DNA of 37,144 nucleotides from Deltaproteobacteria bacterium. GTDB lineage: Bacteria > Desulfobacterota > GWC2-55-46 > DRQE01. Below, piece by piece: positions 17,966-27,363 of the stretch. Position 1 is the stretch's first letter. Each line of letters begins with the position of its first letter. The stretch covers positions 1 through 37,144 of the forward strand of contig WGEY01000039.1 of NCBI GenBank assembly GCA_015492495.1. Reading direction: 5' to 3'. A program made the position numbers and the translations under genes. The notes beneath the pieces are model-generated. The model was not told the origin of the DNA, did no database searches, and worked only from the letters and a program-made list of their open reading frames with translations.

Positions 17966-18712
17966 CTAGTGAAGCGCAAACACAACAGGCACGATAAATT
18001 CAAGCTCCTTCTGCGAAACGGTCTCAGGCACAGGCGGAAAGGGGTTTGCGCGGCGCGCCATGGCAAGAGCCGCCTGGTCAAGCAGCCTGTTGCCCGTGCG
18101 CTTTTCCAGGGCCACATGCCGTATGCGTCCGGTACGGTCGATAATGATCCGCAACATCCCCTCTCCTTCGATACGCAGACGTTGGGCGCTGCGCGGATAT
18201 ATCTTGTGCCTCTCCAGCCAGCTCCTGAACAGGTCTCCGTACCTTGCTACGTCTTCGTCATCCCGGGGAGCCGTATCCGCCTCTGCCGCCGGCGACGGCA
18301 ACGCTGCCTCCCGGTCGACTGTCTCAACAGGCTCTGAGACGTGTCTGGCAATCGGTTGTGGTTCAACCTCGGCAGGCGCCGCCATCACTGGCGGCTCTGG
18401 TTCTGCTGTCGCATCTTGAACAACGGGCCTTGAAACCGGCTCAGGCTCCTCAGAAACTGTCTGCTGTCTCGGCAACGGCGCCGGATCCGGCATAGGTTCG
18501 GGTTGCTGGGTAGGCTCACTATGCAACGGCTCTGCCGAAGTGGGCTCAGCAGTTTGATCTATGGTAGACAGCAGACTCACACGAAGAGATTGTGGCAGCT
18601 GTCTTGTCAGTGGCGCATGAACAGACATACCAAGCCACATAGCTATACCGCCATGGAGCGCCAGGGCTATGAGCACCATTATGGTCATCTGTAGCCTTGT
18701 GATCGGCATCAT
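17966..18712 (-). CDS. TonB-family energy transducer
   Basis: N-terminal TM, Pro/Glu-rich linker, C-terminal YPRSAQRLRIEGEGMLRIIIDRTGRIRHVALEKRTGNRLLDQAA. Confidence 0.92.
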   Translation of the reverse strand: MMPITRLQMTIMVLIALALHGGIAMWLGMSVHAPLTRQLPQSLRVSLLSTIDQTAEPTSAEPLHSEPTQQPEPMPDPAPLPRQQTVSEEPEPVSRPVVQDATAEPEPPVMAAPAEVEPQPIARHVSEPVETVDREAALPSPAAEADTAPRDDEDVARYGDLFRSWLERHKIYPRSAQRLRIEGEGMLRIIIDRTGRIRHVALEKRTGNRLLDQAALAMARRANPFPPVPETVSQKELEFIVPVVFALH

Positions 18713-19113
18713 TGGCGCCTCTGCGTAGTCGCCAGGGCGATATTTTTGCCTCCGGCGGCACGGATTTCATCCATGACCCTTAGCAACTGCTGCACCTCGG
18801 TACGCGCGTCACTTTTAAGGGTAATGGCTGTATTTGCATCTTCTCTCAACAATGGCTCAATCGCCATACGCAGCTCGTCAAGCTCAATGAGCTCGCCGTT
18901 GAGCGTAAGCCGCCCCCTTTGATCGAGCGATACGGTTATGGGCGTGGCTTCGCTCGCGCTTGCGCTGCTTGATTCTGGAAGATCAAGCTCTATAGCTTCC
19001 GGCACAAGAAATGTGCTGGTGAGCATGAAAAAAACCAGGAGCAGGAACACTATATCTATAAGCGGCGCTATATCGAGATGCGCATGTATACGGGAGCGGC
19101 CTTCAAACTCCAT
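18709..19113 (-). CDS. ExbD/TolR-family protein
   Basis: MEFEGRSRIHAHLDIAPLIDIVFLLLVFFMLTSTF. Confidence 0.93.
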   Translation of the reverse strand: MEFEGRSRIHAHLDIAPLIDIVFLLLVFFMLTSTFLVPEAIELDLPESSSASASEATPITVSLDQRGRLTLNGELIELDELRMAIEPLLREDANTAITLKSDARTEVQQLLRVMDEIRAAGGKNIALATTQRRQ

Positions 19114-19771
19114 GGGTATCGTCCTCCACTACTCTCTCGCCGCTCCCTACACTGGAAGGGCTTTTACCGAAGTGCAGCAGGATCCTCACGGTTGCATCCT
19201 TCATGGCAGCACGCACATTATCAACTTCGCCCTCCAGGTAATAAAAGGCCGCCATGGATGGAATTGCCACTGTCAGCCCGAAGGCCGTGGTCAAGAGGGC
19301 TTCCCATATGCCGCCTGACAGTATGGAGGGATCTACCCGGCTACCAGCCTCTTCAAGGCGCATGAATGCAGCGATCATCCCGGTCACAGTGCCTAACAGC
19401 CCCAGCAGCGGGCTCAGATGGGCAATGGCGGAAAGCCCCCTCAGCCAGGACTCAAGGTTGCGTATCTGAGCAGACCCGACACGGCTCACCTCAGCCTCGA
19501 CATCCTTCGCAGTCATCCGCTGATCCGCGCCACAGCGTACGGCGCTCTCCATAACTCGAGCTATCGGATTACGCTGCCGATCCAACTCCTTCAACGCTTC
19601 GTCCTTCCGCCCACTATACAACGCCGATATTGCGGACTCCACGAACTCCAGCCGGCGTAAACCGCTGCGGTAGAACTGAAACAGCTTTGCAAGAATAATG
19701 GCAACCGCCAGTACGGACAAGACCAACAGCACCATCATCAGCGGTCCGCCCTGTTTGAGCAAGCTCAGCAT
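19103..19771 (-). CDS. ExbB/TolQ/MotA-family proton channel
   Basis: MLSLLKQGGPLMMVLLVLSVLAVAIILAKLFQF...HLSPLLGLLGTVTGMIAAF; start placed at 19771 within the longer ORF. Confidence 0.92.
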   Translation of the reverse strand: MLSLLKQGGPLMMVLLVLSVLAVAIILAKLFQFYRSGLRRLEFVESAISALYSGRKDEALKELDRQRNPIARVMESAVRCGADQRMTAKDVEAEVSRVGSAQIRNLESWLRGLSAIAHLSPLLGLLGTVTGMIAAFMRLEEAGSRVDPSILSGGIWEALLTTAFGLTVAIPSMAAFYYLEGEVDNVRAAMKDATVRILLHFGKSPSSVGSGERVVEDDTHGV

Positions 19772-19888
19772 ATCCTGTTCTTTCACTCCCTTAGACACCC
19801 TATGGACGGCACGGACGGCGGCGACCCGTATGCGGAAGGTGCTTCCGCGCAACCCGCCGCCGTACCACCACCCCATAAAGGGTCCCTA

Positions 19889-22153
19889 TCACATCGCTAT
19901 CTCGATACCTGCATAGAGAAACCGCGGCATGCCCGGGCGCGGCCCGTGTGGCTGTCGCGACACTATATACTCCTTATCAAAGAGGTTCTGCACCCCGCCG
20001 AAGAGCTTCACCGTATCCGTAATCCGGTAGAAGGCCGAAATATCGGCCACGAAGTAGCTGTCGGTCTTGCCGAAACGGGCATCCGGGGCACCGTTACCAT
20101 TCACCTGATTATCCACATTGTTGGCGCTGGTGTAGGTATCACTCGTATAGTTGCCGGAGATGTAAGCCCCCCACAGGTCGGACTCGATCCCGGTGCCTAG
20201 GCTCAACTGCAACTCCGGTATGTAGGGGACCTTATTGCCCTTTTTACCGAAGCTGAAAATAGACTCGGCATCAGTGGATCTGGCGTCGTTACGCTGTTCG
20301 GCGTTTGTATAGGTCATGCTCACGAACCACGGGTTGCGCACCCCCCATCCGTTGGCAATACCTGCGTCGTACTGGGCGGTAAGCTCAACCCCGTAAGCAG
20401 TCGCCTCGCCGAAGTTTTCATCATCGCCACTGCCTGCACCGCCGATATTATCAACCACGATCAGGTCCTTGAAGTCCGTATAAAACAGGACCGCCTCTGC
20501 GGCAAAAGCCTGGTTACGATTGGCGTAACGGGCACCGACCTCGAATGCCGTGCTGGTCTCTTCCTCGAGATTCTTGGTAACCGCACCCTTGGGGCTGGGT
20601 GGTGAAAACCCGCGGTGCACACCACCGAAGCCGGTAAGGGAGTCACTGAACCTGTATGCCACACCCAGACCGCCTGCGGTCATGTTCATGGAGTTGTCAC
20701 CCCTGGATGTGCCCTTTGGGCTCTCGTAGGTCTGGTCCAGCACCTCATAGCGAACGCCCGGCGTCAACGTCCAACGGCCGATCTTTACGGTGTCCTGAAC
20801 AAACAAGGCCAGAGCCTTTGTCCTCTGCAGCCGGTCACCGGCGCCGCCCGGGGTGCCAGCCGTCATTCCGGAAATAGTGCCGTTGGCCGCTTGGGTGTAA
20901 TCGTCATCCCACTGGAAGCGACGCACCTCGTCCTTATGAGAGCGTATGCCCGATGAAATCTCGTGCTGGACCTCGTCCGAGCCGAAGCGGAAGTATGTAA
21001 CGGCCTCGACCCCCTCTGCGCTGTACTCACGATTGTTGGCACGCACACGGAGGGTGCACTCCATCAACCCCTTCAGGCAATTCAGCCCCTCACCGTTCTG
21101 TGCACCAGCCAAGGCAGCGGACAGTCCTATGGTGTTGCCGTTTACGTTGCGCAGGTCTTTGAGCTTGTACCAGTTGCGCTTGAATTCGGTCGAGTAAAAC
21201 GTCATAATGACGTCAAGGTTATCAGTGGGGCTTACGGCGTAACGCAGGTAGCTGTTATTTTGCTCTGCGTCTATGTTGTCGAAACGCGACGCCGAGTAAC
21301 GACGCAGCGGATCGGCTTTGAAGTCAGCCTCGCTAAGCCCCAGGTACGTCTCGTTGGCATCAATCTCGTTGCTGCCGTACTTCAGCTCAAACCGCTGGTA
21401 AATAGCTGTGTTCGGCTCCCAGGCAATCTTGAACATCACGTCCCTCTTGTTGAAGCCGGTATCATCACCCGATCGGAAGTCGGCGGTTTCATCGATGGAT
21501 TTGAAACCCTCGTTCTGGCGGAAATAGCCTTCGGCAAGCAAGCCGAAGCGGCCGGCCTTTGTGTCGAAGGTGGAGCCTGCATACGCATGGGTGCGCAACT
21601 CATCGAAGCTGCCAAACGACGACTTGAGGTATGCGGTCTTCTTAAGCGGAATCGGCGTTGAAAGGTAGTTGATAACACCACCGGTGGTGTGAGGGCCGTA
21701 CTTGATCTGGCTAGAGCCCATAAGCACCTCCAGTCCGCTCATGCGCCCGACGGTGGGCACATAGTAGGCGGCGGGCGCAGAATACGGCGCGGGCGCCATC
21801 AACACACCATCCTCCATGATGGTAACCTTGGCGCTGCGGGTGGTGTCCACACCCCTCAGGCTTATGCTCGGAAAAAGCCCAAAGCCAAACTCCCCCCTTG
21901 CATAGACCCCGGGCACCTTCTGCAGCACACGGCTCACGTCATCATAATTCTGCTGACGTATCTCTTCATCGGTTACGACATAGGCGGCACCAGGGACCTT
22001 TTCGAGATCAGCCGGATTGCCGACCACCATTACCTTTTCAAGAATGCTGCCCCCCGAATCCTTGCCCTCGTCACCCTCATCGGCCCTGCCCGACTGGGCA
22101 AGCGCAAGGACCAACACCGCACCAAGAAGTAGCGTCAAGAACCTTCTCATCAT
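19889..22153 (-). CDS. TonB-dependent outer-membrane receptor, FecA-like
   Basis: Signal peptide, plug (VMVVGNPADLEKVPGAAYVVTDEEI...DVSRVLQKVPGV...GGVINY), C-terminal NLFDKEYIVSRQPHGPRPGMPRFLYAGIEIAM. Confidence 0.93.
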   Translation of the reverse strand: MMRRFLTLLLGAVLVLALAQSGRADEGDEGKDSGGSILEKVMVVGNPADLEKVPGAAYVVTDEEIRQQNYDDVSRVLQKVPGVYARGEFGFGLFPSISLRGVDTTRSAKVTIMEDGVLMAPAPYSAPAAYYVPTVGRMSGLEVLMGSSQIKYGPHTTGGVINYLSTPIPLKKTAYLKSSFGSFDELRTHAYAGSTFDTKAGRFGLLAEGYFRQNEGFKSIDETADFRSGDDTGFNKRDVMFKIAWEPNTAIYQRFELKYGSNEIDANETYLGLSEADFKADPLRRYSASRFDNIDAEQNNSYLRYAVSPTDNLDVIMTFYSTEFKRNWYKLKDLRNVNGNTIGLSAALAGAQNGEGLNCLKGLMECTLRVRANNREYSAEGVEAVTYFRFGSDEVQHEISSGIRSHKDEVRRFQWDDDYTQAANGTISGMTAGTPGGAGDRLQRTKALALFVQDTVKIGRWTLTPGVRYEVLDQTYESPKGTSRGDNSMNMTAGGLGVAYRFSDSLTGFGGVHRGFSPPSPKGAVTKNLEEETSTAFEVGARYANRNQAFAAEAVLFYTDFKDLIVVDNIGGAGSGDDENFGEATAYGVELTAQYDAGIANGWGVRNPWFVSMTYTNAEQRNDARSTDAESIFSFGKKGNKVPYIPELQLSLGTGIESDLWGAYISGNYTSDTYTSANNVDNQVNGNGAPDARFGKTDSYFVADISAFYRITDTVKLFGGVQNLFDKEYIVSRQPHGPRPGMPRFLYAGIEIAM

Positions 22154-22264
22154 GAAACCTCCCTTGTCACTGATCGGGCCTCTCGGGTCTCTTCAAGTTA
22201 ATCGGTCCTCGAAGAACTCTTACTAAACAAAACATATCGACCACTGTCAGCAGCACGCCGGCTC

Positions 22265-22411
22265 CTAACCACGAAGCGACTTCAAAACCTGTATGTATCC
22301 ACACTTGGGACACTTGATCTCAACCACCAGAACCTCCCCCTTCATAAGGAGCCTCTTGCATCGTTTGCAGCGTATGTCCTTTTCAAACACCTTTTCTTCA
22401 AACACCTTCAC
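22265..22411 (-). CDS. 48-aa Com-like zinc-finger protein (VKVFEEKVFEKDIRCKRCKRLLMKGEVLVVEIKCPKCGYIQVLKSLRG)
   Basis: Read directly; the IRCKRCKRLL...IKCPKCGYI pattern resembles phage Mu Com family zinc fingers; start codon uncertain. Confidence 0.75.
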   Translation of the reverse strand: MKVFEEKVFEKDIRCKRCKRLLMKGEVLVVEIKCPKCGYIQVLKSLRG

Positions 22412-22437
22412 TTCCAGCAATCCGGACAATGAAATTG

Positions 22438-22480
22438 AAAATCGAATTCGATTTTACAGAAAGACAAGGCAGTTTGTCAA
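22438..22480 (-). promoter_or_regulatory. Promoter with overlapping 18-bp perfect palindrome upstream of the Com-like/receptor operon
   Basis: Minus strand: TTGACA-18 nt-TAAAAT; palindrome AAAATCGAATTCGATTTT (22438-22455) overlaps the -10. Confidence 0.65.
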
Positions 22481-22989
22481 GATTTTTTTCGCCATGCATC
22501 CTAAATTTCTTCCTTTGGCCAGGCGGCTGGCGACCAGACCACTCCGTCTGCAGAGGGGGCACAGGGCCTCACTATGTATCATCGGTATCATCGCGTGGAG
22601 GCCCTGTGCTAACGAGACCCCGCATCACAATCAACGCAGCGCTCAAGAGGCATGCGGTTCACCTTCCGGCAGCTGCAGGGGCCGTCCGTGCCACTTGGTT
22701 GTCTTGTTTAGGGTAAACCCTCTTTCAAGCCGGATAAGACACTCATGCCACCAATCTGTCATGCCGGTGGCTACTGGTAAATGACACTTCACATTTATAG
22801 GCAAGGATCAGGCATGCGTGAAGCGATTGAAAGGCCCTAAGAGATACTTATCGCCAACCTTTTCACAGGTAGACGGCCGTGGACTGCGACACTCAAGTTA
22901 TCGATCGCTTGACCATCTGAAGCTACGATATGATACATCGCAATACCACTTGACCTTGACTTTCGCATACCGGCTGTTAAAATCAAAAC

Positions 22990-23415
22990 ATGCCGTACAG
23001 CTACCTGGAACACATATCCGACGTTGGCATACGGGCCGAGGCGGAAACACTCGATGGCGCCTTTGAAAGCGGTGCCGAGGCGATGCTGAACCTCATCTTC
23101 GATCTATCCACCATCACCGTAACAGAGGATATAACCTTCGGCGTTGAGGCCGGAGACCTTGCGCTCACCTTCGTCGAGACCCTCAACGAGATACTCTTCA
23201 TCATCGACAGGCATTCACTGGCGCTGACAAAACTCAAGGCTGTGCAGATAAAGCAGACCGACGGGGGCTACCTGTTTACCGGCACGGTCTTAGGCGAGCC
23301 GTTCGATCTGGAGAAACACACCGTAAAGACCGAGGTCAAGGCGGCCACGTACTCGGGGCTGAGCTACAAGGAAAGCGAAGGCAAGCACGTCTTTGAATGC
23401 GTACTGGACGTATAG
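22990..23415 (+). CDS. Archease
   Basis: YLEHISDVGIRAEAETLDGAFESGAEAML...LNEILFIID...EVKAATYSGL. Confidence 0.93.
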   Translation: MPYSYLEHISDVGIRAEAETLDGAFESGAEAMLNLIFDLSTITVTEDITFGVEAGDLALTFVETLNEILFIIDRHSLALTKLKAVQIKQTDGGYLFTGTVLGEPFDLEKHTVKTEVKAATYSGLSYKESEGKHVFECVLDV

Positions 23416-23423
23416 GGGGAGAT

Positions 23424-24908
23424 ATGGTCACACCAGTTAAAGAGTCAGCCATCGAGGTAAGACGGATAACCGATTATACATGGGAGATACCAAGGACCGG
23501 GGACATGCGGGTGCCCGGGCGCCTGTACGCCGACAAGGAGACGGTAAGGGAACTCCTCGGGGATTACGAAGAGAAGAAGGTCGGTGGATTCACGCCGGCG
23601 CTGCGGCAGGTTGCGAATGTGGCCTGCCTGCCGGGGATAGTAAAGGCGTCGCTGGCCATGGCCGACATACACCCTGGTTACGGCTTCTGCATCGGCGGGG
23701 TGGGTGCCTTCGACATCGAGGACGGCGTCATAAGTGTTGCAGGCGTCGGGTTCGACATAAACTGCGGAGTCCGCGTGCTCAAGACCCCTCTGACAAGGGA
23801 AGACATCGAACCCATCAAGGAAACGCTCGCAAACCAGCTGTTCAGGGACGTGCCGTCCGGGGTCGGATCGACCGGTGAGATACGGCTCAAGGAGGCCGAG
23901 ATAGACGAGCTCCTGGTAAAGGGCTCGCGCTTCGTCATCGAAAGGGGTTTCGGGCTGGACGAGGACCTCGAATACACCGAGGAGAACGGGGCCGTAAAGG
24001 ATGCAAGGCCCGAGAATGTAAGCCACCATGCCAAAGAGCGGCAGTTCAAGCAGGTGGGCACCCTCGGCTCGGGCAACCACTACCTCGAGGTCCAGTGGGT
24101 GGAGGAGATCTTCGACGAGCCTGCGGCAAGGGCCTACGGCATAGAGAGGGGCCAGGTTGTCATAGCCATACACTGCGGAAGCCGCGCACTGGGGCACCAG
24201 ATAGGCACGGACTACCTGAAGATCCTCGAGGAGGCGAGCAGAAAATACGGGATACCCATAAGGGACAGGGAGCTTGTCTGCGCGCCGATAAACAGCGAGG
24301 AGGGTAGAAGGTACCTCACCGCCGTAAACTGCGGTATAAACTGCGCCTTTGCCAACCGCCAGGCGATAAGCCACCTTACGCGCATGGCATTCGCCAGGGT
24401 TACAGCCACAAGGCCCGAGGAGATCCGGCTCCTCTACGACGTGGCGCACAACACCTGCAAGATAGAAGACCACGATATCAACGGCGAAGTCAAAAGGTTG
24501 CTCGTCCATCGTAAGGGTGCAACAAGGGCCTTCGGCCCCGGCAGGAAGGAGGTCCCAGCAGCCTACCGTGGTGTGGGGCAGCCTCTGCTCGTGGGAGGGA
24601 CGATGGGGACCGTCTCATACATACTGAGGGGCACGGAAAAGGGTATGGAGGACTGCTTCGGGAGCGCGGTACACGGCGCAGGGAGGGCCATGTCAAGGGT
24701 CCAGGCCAAGAGGCGGTGGAGGGGTACGGATATAATCCTGGAGCTCAAGGAAAAGGGAATAATCATCCGCTCAAGGAGCAAGGCAGGGGTCGCAGAGGAG
24801 GCACCCGGCGCGTACAAGGACGTCGACAGGGTAGTTGAAATAATGCACAACGCCGGGGTAAACCGGAAGGTGGCCCGCGTAAGGCCGCTTGTCTGCATAA
24901 AAGGTTAG
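23424..24908 (+). CDS. rtcB: RtcB-type RNA ligase
   Basis: DIHPGYGFCIGGVGAFD, GVGFDINCGVR, GTLGSGNHYLEVQ, AIHCGSRALGHQIG, YDVAHNTCK; start placed at 23424 after ggggaga. Confidence 0.96.
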   Translation: MVTPVKESAIEVRRITDYTWEIPRTGDMRVPGRLYADKETVRELLGDYEEKKVGGFTPALRQVANVACLPGIVKASLAMADIHPGYGFCIGGVGAFDIEDGVISVAGVGFDINCGVRVLKTPLTREDIEPIKETLANQLFRDVPSGVGSTGEIRLKEAEIDELLVKGSRFVIERGFGLDEDLEYTEENGAVKDARPENVSHHAKERQFKQVGTLGSGNHYLEVQWVEEIFDEPAARAYGIERGQVVIAIHCGSRALGHQIGTDYLKILEEASRKYGIPIRDRELVCAPINSEEGRRYLTAVNCGINCAFANRQAISHLTRMAFARVTATRPEEIRLLYDVAHNTCKIEDHDINGEVKRLLVHRKGATRAFGPGRKEVPAAYRGVGQPLLVGGTMGTVSYILRGTEKGMEDCFGSAVHGAGRAMSRVQAKRRWRGTDIILELKEKGIIIRSRSKAGVAEEAPGAYKDVDRVVEIMHNAGVNRKVARVRPLVCIKG

Positions 24909-24993
24909 CCCGGCCTGTAAGCCTATAAAAACGGCGGGAAAAGCCGTAAGGCATTGCCGGCCGGTATCAGGCTCTCCACTGGACAAGGAGCAG

Positions 24994-25021
24994 GGAGGAC
25001 TTCTACCGTCAGAAGTCCTCC
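24994..25021. terminator. 11-bp perfect inverted repeat between convergent genes, spanning the stop codon of the minus-strand gene
   Basis: ggaggacttct-accgtc-agaagtcctcc; no obvious T-tract on either strand. Confidence 0.4.
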
Positions 25022-25179
25022 TGAAGGTAGAGCTCGTCGTCCTTCGTCTGTTTCAGCTTGAGTGGTGTTTCACAGTACGGGCAGTATATCTCGTCGCCGA
25101 CCTTCTCGTCTCCCGAAAGCGCTATCTCGCAATCGCACATCGGACAGTCGATGTACTCCGTTGCCCCTTTTCTTTTCAT
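25009..25179 (-). CDS. 56-aa LysW-like zinc-ribbon protein (MKRKGATEYIDCPMCDCEIALSGDEKVGDEIYCPYCETPLKLKQTKDDELYLQEDF)
   Basis: Read directly; CPxC...CPYC zinc ribbon with acidic C-terminus. Confidence 0.75.
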   Translation of the reverse strand: MKRKGATEYIDCPMCDCEIALSGDEKVGDEIYCPYCETPLKLKQTKDDELYLQEDF

Positions 25180-25182
25180 TTC

Positions 25183-25440
25183 TTATTCCTCTATGACCTT
25201 GAATACGATGTCGTGGTGCCTGCCGTGCTCTTTGACCTTCAACCCGATGCCTTCCCCACTTTTGGCGCTCTCCACCTTCCTGTGGTTTACCTCTATGCTC
25301 TCGACCTTCTGCAGGAAGTCGGATGTATGCCCCTTGACGTGTATTGTATCGCCGACCTTCAGGTCGTTTTCAAGGGTGAGTGTCACCACACCGAGATTGG
25401 TGTAATAATGATCTACAACACCTACCTTCTCCTCTCTCAT
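25183..25440 (-). CDS. Small translation-elongation-factor-like beta-barrel protein
   Basis: MREEKVGVVDHYYTNLGVVTLTLENDLKVGDTIHVKGHTSDFLQKVESIEVNHRKVESAKSGEGIGLKV resembles EF-Tu domain 2. Confidence 0.75.
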   Translation of the reverse strand: MREEKVGVVDHYYTNLGVVTLTLENDLKVGDTIHVKGHTSDFLQKVESIEVNHRKVESAKSGEGIGLKVKEHGRHHDIVFKVIEE

Positions 25441-25583
25441 AACCCCCTCCTTTTTGTTCAAGGAAAAAGGATACACCCGATCGATCTTAATTATCATGCG
25501 CAGGGCCTATCTTGTCAAGAAAATTGAAGTGTTAAGGACTTCCCTTTGGAGGGTGTTTTGTGCTAAGGTTAAGGGAGGTTATG

Positions 25584-25808
25584 ATGAAGACAGAGTCAAG
25601 AAGACTGTACCTTTCCGTGGGGGAGAAGGTGGTTCACCTGCGGCATCCGGAGTGGGGTGTGGGCGAGGTCGTCGAGGAGGTGAACTCGACCGTTCCCGGC
25701 GGACTGAGCCTTGTGAAGATAGAATTTCTTCACGCTGGGTCCAAGACGTTCAACAACAATATAGACAGCCTGTATTGTTGTTACCATGCGGGCGTCAGGC
25801 GTCGCTGA
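25584..25808 (+). CDS. DUF3553-like small protein
   Basis: LSVGEKVVHLRHPEWGVGEVVEEVN...VKIEFLHAGSKTF; start at or near the MMKTESRR methionines. Confidence 0.7.
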   Translation: MKTESRRLYLSVGEKVVHLRHPEWGVGEVVEEVNSTVPGGLSLVKIEFLHAGSKTFNNNIDSLYCCYHAGVRRR

Positions 25809-25833
25809 CTTACATACGTGTGCTCGGGCGGCG

Positions 25834-27363
25834 TTACACAAGCGGCTTGCCGCCCATGTCCCCCGGTATCCCGAGCCCCATGACCTTCAGAACCGTTGGG
25901 GCTACATCAGAAAGCCCTCCCTGCCGGATCTCCCTTCCCATGCTCCCCTCATCGACCAAGATGAACGGCACCGGGTTGGTAGTGTGAGCGGTGTAAGGCT
26001 CGCCGGTCTCGTAATCCGTCATCTGCTCGGCATTGCCGTGGTCCGATGTTATGATGACGGCCCATCCCTCTTTAAGCGCTGCATCAACCACCCTGCCCAC
26101 TGAAGCATCGACCGCCTCGCACGCCTTTATCGCGGCATCCAGAACGCCGGTGTGGCCGACCATGTCGCCGTTTGCGAAGTTCACCAGCATGAAGCCGAAT
26201 CCGCCCTCCTCAAGCCTCTCCACCGCGGCGTCGGCGATCTCACTTGCCTTCATCTCGGGCCGTTGGTCGTAGGTGGCCACATCCCTTGCCGATGGTATAA
26301 GGAGCCTCTCCTCCCCCTCGAACGGCTTCTCCTCCCCCCCGTTGAAGAAAAAGGTGACGTGTGCGTACTTCTCGGTCTCGGCGACCCTGAACTGCCTTAC
26401 GCCGTTTTTACACAGCACCTCACCCAGTATGTTCCTGAGCTCCTGCGGCGGAAAGAGCACCGGCACGTTGAACGAGGCATCGTACTCCGTCATGGTCAAG
26501 AAGTTCAAAGGCCTGGGCCTCTTTTTCCTGTCAAAACCGGGAAAGTCGTCCTCGATGAATGCCCTGGTAAGCTCACGTGCCCTATCGGCCCTGAAGTTGA
26601 AAAATATAATGCTGTCTCCATCACAAACCGTAGCCGTGGGCCTTCCGTTACTCGTTATGATAATAGGCTCTATGAACTCATCGGTCTGTCTTCTCCTGTA
26701 GGCGTTCTCAACGGCTGCAACCGGATCCTCTTCCATCCTTCCGACACCCAGGACCATGGCGTCGTATACCCTCTTTATCCTGTCCCAGCGCCTGTCCCTG
26801 TCCATGGCGTAGTACCGGCCGGATATGGTGGCGATCCTTCCCACCCCCGTTTCCTTCATCTTTTTCAAAAGGTCCTCCACGTATCCCCAGCCGCTCTCAG
26901 GCGGGGTGTCCCTTCCGTCGAGAAAGGCGTGTACAAAGCCCCTTTCTACACCTGCTTTCCCGGCCGCCTCGAGTATGGCGTAGAGATGCCTTATATGACT
27001 GTGGACCCCTCCGTCTGAGAGAAGCCCCATCAGGTGGAGCGTACCGCCCCGCTCCTTCACATTCAGGAGCATGGTATTGAGCGCAGGGTGTTCGTAGAAG
27101 TCGCCATCTTCAATAGACTTGTTGATGCGTGTGAGCTCCTGGAAGATGACCCTGCCGGAGCCAAGCGTGAGGTGTCCGACCTCGGAGTTCCCCATCTGGC
27201 CGTCCGGCAGGCCGACGGCAAAACCCGATGCAACGAGGCGCGTAGAGGGATAGATGCTTCCGAGCCTGTCGAGGTTCGGGGTGTCGGCCAGGGCCGTGGC
27301 GTTGCCGTCTTTCCTCGGATTGATCCCCCAGCCGTCCATTACTATCAGGAGGACCGGCTTCAT
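25834..27363 (-). CDS. gpmI: 2,3-bisphosphoglycerate-independent phosphoglycerate mutase
   Basis: VMDGWGINPRKDGNA, MGNSEVGHLTLGSGRV, FLDGRDTPPESG, SGRYYAMDRDRRWDR, ITSDHGNAEQM. Confidence 0.97.
   Translation of the reverse strand: MKPVLLIVMDGWGINPRKDGNATALADTPNLDRLGSIYPSTRLVASGFAVGLPDGQMGNSEVGHLTLGSGRVIFQELTRINKSIEDGDFYEHPALNTMLLNVKERGGTLHLMGLLSDGGVHSHIRHLYAILEAAGKAGVERGFVHAFLDGRDTPPESGWGYVEDLLKKMKETGVGRIATISGRYYAMDRDRRWDRIKRVYDAMVLGVGRMEEDPVAAVENAYRRRQTDEFIEPIIITSNGRPTATVCDGDSIIFFNFRADRARELTRAFIEDDFPGFDRKKRPRPLNFLTMTEYDASFNVPVLFPPQELRNILGEVLCKNGVRQFRVAETEKYAHVTFFFNGGEEKPFEGEERLLIPSARDVATYDQRPEMKASEIADAAVERLEEGGFGFMLVNFANGDMVGHTGVLDAAIKACEAVDASVGRVVDAALKEGWAVIITSDHGNAEQMTDYETGEPYTAHTTNPVPFILVDEGSMGREIRQGGLSDVAPTVLKVMGLGIPGDMGGKPLV

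Noticed and set aside
20963-21661. Plus-strand 232-aa ORF
   Set aside because: Antisense to the TonB-dependent receptor, which has clear domain motifs
23445-24509. Minus-strand 354-aa ORF
   Set aside because: Antisense shadow of rtcB; low-complexity composition without motifs
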